The translations under genes were made by a program, and so were the position numbers. DNA of 39,501 nt from a virus, in the IMG/VR virus record IMGVR_UViG_3300044825_002005, positions 1-39,501 of that record; one strand, given 5' to 3'. Shown here one piece after another: positions 31,184 through 36,623 of this stretch. Numbering within the stretch: the stretch's first letter is position 1; every line of letters starts with the position of its first letter. The notes beneath the pieces are model-generated. The model was not told the DNA's origin, ran no database searches, and was given only the letters and a program-made list of their open reading frames with translations.

Positions 31184-31803
31184 TGACCAGCTACGCCGAG
31201 GACCTCAATCGAGTCGTCACGGCGGTTCTCAAAGCTCGACAAGCAGAGGTCAAAACCTATCGGATGTCATCGGCGATACGACTGCGCACCGGGAAGTCCA
31301 TCAGAGAGCGCTTTGACACCCCCCTAGATCACCTCTGCGACGCTGTCCTAGATGGCGTCGAGCCGTTTGTACTACCTGACGATGCCCCACCTGACACAGA
31401 CGAGATTGACATGACCGAACTCACACCTCGCCAGCGCTTTCATCAGCTCCGCGCCTCTGGCGTCCCACGCTATCAAGCAGCCAAGGCCCTCGGCATTGCT
31501 CCCTCCTCTGTCTATGCTTGGGAGGACAAGGATGGGAATCCCATTGAGGCCAAGCGCAGCTACACCAAGCGCGCGACCGCTGAGCCTGAGCCTGCGCCTG
31601 CCCCTGCCCCTGCCCCTGTAGACACACCACCTCCCCAACAGATACCCACCGCCTCCCCAACACATACACACCACCCTGTCAGCGACACAGCCACCATGAT
31701 CGCCCAGATGAGCGCTCTGCGCGCCTCTCTCATCGCCAAGCGTGACGCGCTGTTGGCGCAGGTGGCTGAGATCAACGAGGCTCTGGGAGAGCCGCGAAGA
31801 TAA
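31183..31803 (+). CDS. HTH protein with Pro/Ala linker and C-terminal coiled coil, 206 aa
   Basis: The ATG at 31183 overlaps the upstream stop. Residues about 85-120 hold a helix-turn-helix, SGVPRYQAAKALGIAPSSVY then AWEDKDG. A Pro/Ala-rich linker (PEPAPAPAPAPVDTPPPQ) follows, then a helix at the end (MSALRASLIAKRDALLAQVA) likely to be a dimerising coiled coil. This suggests a DNA-binding dimer, perhaps a regulator. Its stop lies four bases from the stop of the convergent unknown gene, and its last codons contain one copy of the 18-bp repeat. Confidence 0.75.
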   Translation: MTSYAEDLNRVVTAVLKARQAEVKTYRMSSAIRLRTGKSIRERFDTPLDHLCDAVLDGVEPFVLPDDAPPDTDEIDMTELTPRQRFHQLRASGVPRYQAAKALGIAPSSVYAWEDKDGNPIEAKRSYTKRATAEPEPAPAPAPAPVDTPPPQQIPTASPTHTHHPVSDTATMIAQMSALRASLIAKRDALLAQVAEINEALGEPRR

Positions 31804-31808
31804 TCATC
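31791..31808. repeat. 18-bp direct repeat, copy 1 (copy 2 at 32495-32512)
   Basis: GCCGCGAAGATAATCATC occurs exactly at 31791-31808 and 32495-32512, flanking the unknown gene at 31808-32413. Flanking bases differ. Copy 1 covers the end of the HTH gene; copy 2 lies in the 41-residue membrane protein gene. The pair may mark a past insertion or recombination of the gene between them. Confidence 0.8.
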
Positions 31809-32413
31809 TAGTAGTCATCAGCCAAGACACACTGCAGATAATCCCACCCATCGCTCGCGCGCGTCAGTTCGGACAGTGTCTCTGCCTCCGCCTCTCCCAC
31901 CGCCTCCCGACAAGCGTAGTAGCGCGACGCGCCCTTGTAGCCGCTGATCTGACGGAGAATGTTAGTATCCTTTTGGAGCGCTTGCGCGCTCTCATACATA
32001 TCGCGCAGCGCCCCCGACGCCCGCATCAGCGCCTGCGCCTCCCCTAACGCCTCCCTCCGCACCTCGCCCCCAACCTCACTCACCGCATACCAGACGCCCT
32101 CACACCGCACCAACGCGCGCCCTTGTCCTTCAGGCAGCACTAACGCTCCATCAAAAAAACATGCGCGCGTGTGACCGTTATAATGCGCAAAGGTGAGCCA
32201 TATCAGAGGGAGCATCGCCGCGCGCTCGACCTCATCAAGCGCTCTCCAACACACGGACTCAGATAAAGTGCGAGATGTGCCCTCACACTGCACACCCTCA
32301 CCGCCTGCACCTCGCGCGACCAAGCGCACAGCATCGGCATACTCCGCCGCTGTCAGCTCCACCGCATCAGCGCGCCCCTTCATCCAGTTATAAATCATCG
32401 CAGTCGAAATCAT
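31808..32413 (-). CDS. Unknown protein between 18-bp direct repeats, 201 aa
   Basis: I start it at the ATG at 32413, with AGGAG five bases upstream; the frame extends to 32443. It begins MISTAMIYNWMKGRADAVEL and is mostly helical with several cysteines and Trp (RTLSESVCWRALDEVERAAM, GYKGASRYYACREAVGEAEA). The middle has a small beta segment (GALVLPEGQGRALVRCEGVW). I recognise no family. It is the last gene of the minus strand run and convergent with the HTH gene. Direct repeats at its edges suggest an acquired gene (moron-like), possibly with its own control. Confidence 0.65.
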   Translation of the reverse strand: MISTAMIYNWMKGRADAVELTAAEYADAVRLVARGAGGEGVQCEGTSRTLSESVCWRALDEVERAAMLPLIWLTFAHYNGHTRACFFDGALVLPEGQGRALVRCEGVWYAVSEVGGEVRREALGEAQALMRASGALRDMYESAQALQKDTNILRQISGYKGASRYYACREAVGEAEAETLSELTRASDGWDYLQCVLADDY

Positions 32414-32478
32414 CTGTACTCCTAAGTAATCAGTCAATCGCAAAACACATCAGAGCGCGCGCTGTGGACAGCTCACGA

Positions 32479-32604
32479 CTAACAATCCGCTATCGCCGCG
32501 AAGATAATCATCAGGATCACCGCCACAAACACGGTCAACTCGTTGTCAGTCATGAGCGCGTACCACAGCAGACCGAGGGAAGCGATGAGTCCTAGATGAG
32601 GCAT
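32479..32604 (-). CDS. 41-residue membrane peptide overlapping the reductase gene
   Basis: The ATG at 32604 lies 13 bases inside the end of the reductase gene; upstream the frame is antisense-like. The product has two hydrophobic stretches (HLGLIASLGLLWYAL and LTVFVAVILMIIFAAIA) separated by a polar turn (MTDNE), a helical hairpin typical of small holin-like or antiholin-like peptides. AGGTGG lies close upstream of the start. Because the peptide is short, the call is moderate. Its last codons contain copy 2 of the 18-bp repeat. Confidence 0.5.
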   Translation of the reverse strand: MPHLGLIASLGLLWYALMTDNELTVFVAVILMIIFAAIADC

Positions 32605-34592
32605 GTTCCACCTGCACAGGCGGCATCGAGCGTGGGGTTCTCGATGGGACCCGCAACGCCTGAGAGGTTGACCTGCGACCAATCGATGGAGGCGAGGCGC
32701 TGCCACTCCTTCTCAACGGGCTCGCCCTCGATGACGGTCTGATAGGGCGCGTTGGCGTATGCGCTATCCCCAAAGTAACCGAGCAACGCAACGCCTCTGA
32801 GATGATCTCGATGCTCCCAGATGTAGTCTGAGACGCTCCTCCATTCATCTGGCTTTACTGTGCAAGTGTTGCTGACGTTGTGTGTCAGCCCCTCTACGCG
32901 AGAGTCACGCGAGCCCGGCGCGACCCAGTGACGATATGTGAGGGAGACGCGCTCGAGATGAGCGCGCGCGGAGTCTGTCTCGCGCGTGAGGGCGCCGTCT
33001 CGCGAAGCACAAGCGAAGCTGATGATCCCTGTGTGCTCGTCTAGCTCTTCACAGGCCCCCGGCACTTTCGCGCGCAGCTCATCCCAAACGGGATTCACAG
33101 TTGCGATCCTCATCCGCCGGATGAATCGGCGGGCGTGGGCTGTGTGGACGCCCGCAGAGATGGCGCCCGCCACTGTGGAAGTATTCCCGCTCGGCTTGAT
33201 CGTCGTCACGCGAGAGGCCCGATTGATTCCGATTCGCTCTGCTGTGCGGATGTTCTCGCTGATGGCGGCGCGGGCGCCCGCCTCGAGCGTCTCTGGATCG
33301 AAGAGGAGAACGGGATTCTCACACATCCCCGTTATCGATACGCCTAGCAGCGCCTCGCCCTCGATGATCTCTTGTGTGAGCTTCGTGAGATATCCGACAT
33401 CTGTATAAGACGCCTGGAGAGTCCCGATGAAGGAGGCCACGCGCGAAGCCTCCTCGAAGTGCGCGCGATCTCGCATGAGCGCGCCGTTGATTTCGGTTAA
33501 GTTACAGACCGCCCAGCCGCTCTCAAACTTATATCCTGCCTCGCTGAGTCGCTCGCGCTCTCTCATGATCGCCAGCGTCGGATGTGTGACGCGCTCTCCG
33601 CGCCGTGTGATGCGGTAAGGATAAAGCCCGATCTCGGCACATGGATTTGTTCCAATATCCTCACAGGGAAAGAACGCCACTCCAGGCTCTCCCCACTGCT
33701 TCGACATCTCCACAACGGCGTCAACGCTCGCGCGCGTCTCATGACCGTCTGTGATGATCCCCGCGCTGATGTTTGCATAAGCCCGTTGAGCATTGTTCCT
33801 CCACCACTCCCCGGTCTTTGAAGTGAGCATGAGCTGATCATCCTCATCAAAGATCGCGATAGAGGCGGATCGGCGCACTCCTCCCGAGAGAACGGCCTCG
33901 CTGAGGAACATCACGATATCAAAAGCATCGATCGAGCGAAGTCGCGAAAGACCGTCCTCGATACGCGAGCGCAGCAGATGATCAATCTTCTGGAGCGCCA
34001 CTCGCAGAGGCTCCGCGCCGGGCGCCCTCCCTCCTGAGGAGATGCGCGCTCCCTTCGGGCGAATGCGCGAGAAGTCATACTGAAGCTCAGCATAGTCGGC
34101 GTAGTATCCCCGATGAAGATATTGATCGATAAGGGCATTCGCGGCGTTCGCCCATCCTTCAATCGAGTCCTCCACGACATAGGCGCGCGGGCGCCTCTCC
34201 TTTAGTTCTCGGGGCGTGAGAAGTCGCGGGAGCTGCTTGATGTGCGTTTGACGCACAGAGAATCCCGTCCCGCAGCCCGACAGCAGGAGCCAAAAGGCCT
34301 CCGCGAAGAAGCGGCTCCGATCCACCGGAGAGAAGCTGCAGTTATAGATCCTCATGTTGTTTCTGCGGATCGCCGCGCCGCCGAACTGCATTGATCGTTG
34401 AGAAGGAAAAACTTCTTTGCGCCTCACGAAGTCAAACGCCGCGCGGATCTCGTCCTTGAGCCAGGGAAAGCGCCTCTCGTGCATCGCCTCAACGCGAGAC
34501 ACAGCCTCCTCCCATGTTTCACGCCCGTTCTCTGTCTCATGTGCATATTGCGCCGTGAACGCCACAGCGCCCAGAATCTCGTTCTGAGCCAT
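32592..34592 (-). CDS. Adenosylcobalamin-dependent class II ribonucleotide reductase, monomeric type, 666 aa
   Basis: It reduces ribonucleotides to deoxyribonucleotides. Key family motifs are present: NCSF (84-87), GCGTGFSV (106-113), SGGVRRSASIAIFD, NPCAEIGLYP (316-325; catalytic Cys318 and Glu320), WAVCNLTEING (Cys363), KPSGNTSTVAGAISAGVHTAH and the C-terminal redox pair CAGGTC (659, 664). The class II assignment rests on the absence of a radical-generating subunit gene and of the C-terminal tyrosines of class I, and on overall likeness to NrdJ-type monomers. No thioredoxin gene or cobalamin riboswitch is seen. It supplies dNTPs alongside ThyX and dCMP deaminase but lies in the late-direction cluster. 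Confidence 0.88.
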   Translation of the reverse strand: MAQNEILGAVAFTAQYAHETENGRETWEEAVSRVEAMHERRFPWLKDEIRAAFDFVRRKEVFPSQRSMQFGGAAIRRNNMRIYNCSFSPVDRSRFFAEAFWLLLSGCGTGFSVRQTHIKQLPRLLTPRELKERRPRAYVVEDSIEGWANAANALIDQYLHRGYYADYAELQYDFSRIRPKGARISSGGRAPGAEPLRVALQKIDHLLRSRIEDGLSRLRSIDAFDIVMFLSEAVLSGGVRRSASIAIFDEDDQLMLTSKTGEWWRNNAQRAYANISAGIITDGHETRASVDAVVEMSKQWGEPGVAFFPCEDIGTNPCAEIGLYPYRITRRGERVTHPTLAIMRERERLSEAGYKFESGWAVCNLTEINGALMRDRAHFEEASRVASFIGTLQASYTDVGYLTKLTQEIIEGEALLGVSITGMCENPVLLFDPETLEAGARAAISENIRTAERIGINRASRVTTIKPSGNTSTVAGAISAGVHTAHARRFIRRMRIATVNPVWDELRAKVPGACEELDEHTGIISFACASRDGALTRETDSARAHLERVSLTYRHWVAPGSRDSRVEGLTHNVSNTCTVKPDEWRSVSDYIWEHRDHLRGVALLGYFGDSAYANAPYQTVIEGEPVEKEWQRLASIDWSQVNLSGVAGPIENPTLDAACAGGTCLI

Positions 34593-34613
34593 CCCTCATC
34601 CTCCTGAGTAAGT

Positions 34614-35024
34614 TTAGCGTGTCGCGATGACTATCAGCGCGACACCGCCCAACATTAACACGCCGACAGCCGACGCGCGCCAAAGCCGCATATCAAAGCG
34701 GGCCTCCTCGAGCGCGCGCGTTAGCTCCTCGCGTCGCTCATGCAGGTCCTGCACCTCTGCGGTCAGTCTGTCTATCGTCACCTGGGAGTCAGCGCGCGCC
34801 TCCTCGACTCGCCTCTGACAGTGAGCCCGCTCGCCCTCGAGCGCGGTCACTGCCTCGGCCATGTCCAGCTTGACCAACACGAAGTCCTCGAGCGTGAGGC
34901 AGAGGCTATCGATGGGGGCGCTGTAGGTCGCGTTGACCTCGACCCCCGATGTCAGCCTCAACGGCTCAACGAAGGTGAGGTCGGCTGGCTGAAGCGTCAG
35001 CGCGAGGGCGAGGAGGGAGATCAA
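34614..35024 (-). CDS. Signal peptide, coiled coil and C-terminal membrane anchor protein, 136 aa (spanin-like?)
   Basis: It starts at a TTG at 35024 overlapping the upstream stop (TTGA), which implies coupling. Residues 1-12 (MISLLALALTLQ) look like a short signal sequence. Residues about 58-110 form a strong coiled coil (EGERAHCQRRVEEARADSQV, LTAEVQDLHERREELTRALE). Residues about 113-134 (WRASAVGVLMLGGVALIVIA) are a membrane segment. Together with the preceding 97-residue protein, it resembles a two-component lysis or tail-associated membrane system. No lipobox for an outer-membrane spanin is visible, so the call is tentative. Confidence 0.6.
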   Translation of the reverse strand: MISLLALALTLQPADLTFVEPLRLTSGVEVNATYSAPIDSLCLTLEDFVLVKLDMAEAVTALEGERAHCQRRVEEARADSQVTIDRLTAEVQDLHERREELTRALEEARFDMRLWRASAVGVLMLGGVALIVIATR

Positions 35025-35314
35025 GGCACCACCCCCGCCTCACACAGACGACAGCGGATGCGCTTGTACTCCTCCAATCGAGCCTTGCACTTGACCGCCT
35101 CGGCTTGCACTGACGCCACCCGTGCCTCCTCGATGTCATCTCGGCACTCGTGGAGCTGCGCGCGCACCTCCTCCACCTGCCGAAGCTCCTCGGTGCAGGT
35201 CGCGCTCGCTCGCCCATGCTGACGCCCTAGCAGGTAGAACGCAGACCCCGACAACACGAACCACACGCCGAGGAGCCAGGAGAACACCTTGACCTGCCTA
35301 GTGGTCAGCGTCAT
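35021..35314 (-). CDS. N-terminal membrane anchor with periplasmic coiled coil, 97 aa (Rz-like?)
   Basis: The ATG at 35314 overlaps the upstream TGA. Residues about 8-28 (VKVFSWLLGVWFVLSGSAFY) are a membrane segment and the rest is coiled coil (EELRQVEEVRAQLHECRDDI, VQAEAVKCKARLEEYKRI). This is the layout of inner-membrane spanins such as lambda Rz, which join the two membranes at lysis. Four to five cysteines, including a CRLCE motif near the end, could form intermolecular disulfides. The gene next to it would be the partner. Confidence 0.6.
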   Translation of the reverse strand: MTLTTRQVKVFSWLLGVWFVLSGSAFYLLGRQHGRASATCTEELRQVEEVRAQLHECRDDIEEARVASVQAEAVKCKARLEEYKRIRCRLCEAGVVP

Positions 35315-35784
35315 GTGTACCTCGTCACTGAGAACCATCCTCGCCCGTGATAGGTCGAGGGATAAGTGCCTGTGAATGACACAGCCCCACCGCTGGTCGC
35401 GCTCAAACGACACTCGATGGTGGTTTGCACCGAAGGCTTTATGACTGCGCGTGCAAGAGGAGACCTTAAATACGACCCATACGAGGAGTGAAGGACATTT
35501 CTGCTAGTGCAACCCACATACGCGGCGCCTGTCACATTATACCAAGTAGCCGAGGCGGAGTATGTGTTGCCATCGTTGCGCTCCATCAAGAGAGCAAGCT
35601 GAACCATCACACATACGCCAGCGTCTATGACGAGTTGACCGCTCCCATTGATCGAGACGCCAGGCATTGAAAAGCCTGTGGCAGATAGTGGGAGTCGTTG
35701 TCCGACTGCATTAGACGCGGGCTGATTATAATAGCCGAAATGGTGCACGAACGGTGAGTCGTCAGCTTCAGGTATATAGCTCAT
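35311..35784 (-). CDS. Small fibre-tip/receptor-binding candidate, 157 aa
   Basis: The ATG at 35784 overlaps the upstream stop by four bases. The protein is beta-rich (SMPGVSINGSGQLVIDAGVC, VMVQLALLMERNDGNTYSAS) and ends in HGRGWFSVTRYT. Strands spaced by Gly/Ser turns suggest a small jelly-roll like its neighbours, though likeness is weaker than for the protein at 36182-36613. Three such short genes follow the long fibre gene, so they may form the distal knob or alternative receptor-binding heads. Family unknown. Confidence 0.6.
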   Translation of the reverse strand: MSYIPEADDSPFVHHFGYYNQPASNAVGQRLPLSATGFSMPGVSINGSGQLVIDAGVCVMVQLALLMERNDGNTYSASATWYNVTGAAYVGCTSRNVLHSSYGSYLRSPLARAVIKPSVQTTIECRLSATSGGAVSFTGTYPSTYHGRGWFSVTRYT

Positions 35785-36182
35785 AGTGATAGCACCCACG
35801 ACTCAGTCTGCATGGCGGAAGCTGGGATGTATCCACCACCGACATTTACCTTGGGAACATACGATGCAGGAGCGAGTGCCGCCCCAATCTCAGAGCCAAT
35901 CGCAGACGCGGGCGCGGAGGCTCGAAACTCAGAGCCTGAGCAGTTGGCTTGTAGTGTTTCCTTGGGGTCAAAGTTGAAGTAGGCGTTTCCGACGCTTGTT
36001 GCAGTAGTCCGAATGTTGCACACCAAAAGCTGACCGAGCGTACTTGTGACCGCCGAAGTGCTATTGATGGCGAGTGCTGTTGAGTGTGCGTTCATGGTGA
36101 CTGAAGAGCCTGTGTCTATATTTACGACACCGGAGATACTACTGAGCTTGAAGGGCGAGAAACGCGAGACTAGAAAACTCAT
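35781..36182 (-). CDS. Small fibre-region protein, 133 aa
   Basis: The ATG at 36182 overlaps the upstream TAA (TAATG). It begins MSFLVSRFSPFKLSSISGVV, and has Ser/Ala/Thr-rich beta segments (NIDTGSSVTMNAHSTALAIN, LGQLLVCNIRTTATSVGNAY). It is soluble, with no signal or membrane segment. It is the middle of three short genes after the fibre. Structural role inferred from position; no fold can be named. Confidence 0.6.
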   Translation of the reverse strand: MSFLVSRFSPFKLSSISGVVNIDTGSSVTMNAHSTALAINSTSAVTSTLGQLLVCNIRTTATSVGNAYFNFDPKETLQANCSGSEFRASAPASAIGSEIGAALAPASYVPKVNVGGGYIPASAMQTESWVLSL

Positions 36183-36613
36183 TATGCTGCTCCTGTCTTG
36201 AGGATGGTGAGGTCGCAGTCTGAGCCATAGCAAGTGCTCGAACCTCCTGTGGCAGTCACCAATCGCGCGGTCAAGCTGTCCCCCTCGTTTGCGCGGAACA
36301 CTGCCACCATCGTTTGATTATTGGAGGATAGGGATAGTGAGGGATAAGTTGCGGCAGGCTCTGATCGCTCGAACGGGATGGCCACATCGTTTAAATAGAG
36401 CCGAGATGTGGTCTCCTCCACATCAAAGAGCACTTGGCACATGACAGCATAGAGCCCCGAAGTCAGCGTCAGCGTTCCCGCGTTGACAGACAATCCAGCG
36501 TCACCGCTCAAGGTTGTAAACGGAATGACGGCTCCGTTGACGAGGGTAGAACTGCCGCTAAATGTGGCTTGATACATCCTCGGCGTGTCGAACTTGTCTA
36601 TCAAGTAGGTCAT
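36182..36613 (-). CDS. C1q/TNF-like small fibre-tip protein, 143 aa
   Basis: AAGGA stands before the ATG at 36613, which lies 10 bases after the fibre stop. The sequence has the order of a C1q/TNF jelly roll: ...TFSGSSTLVNGAVIPFTTL, then AGTLTLTSGLYAVMCQVLFD, RLYLNDVAIPFERS, SLSLSSNNQTMVAVFRANEGDSLTARL. The LTSGLYAV and NEGDSL elements match the gly-x-tyr and gly-asp turns of that fold. These domains trimerise and often cap fibres as receptor-binding heads. It likely sits on the tip of the long fibre encoded just upstream. Confidence 0.7.
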   Translation of the reverse strand: MTYLIDKFDTPRMYQATFSGSSTLVNGAVIPFTTLSGDAGLSVNAGTLTLTSGLYAVMCQVLFDVEETTSRLYLNDVAIPFERSEPAATYPSLSLSSNNQTMVAVFRANEGDSLTARLVTATGGSSTCYGSDCDLTILKTGAA

Positions 36614-36623
36614 GTTGCAGTCC

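Noticed and set aside
31804-31807. Bidirectional terminator between convergent genes
   Set aside because: Only four bases separate the stops and no stem with a T-run is visible on either side.
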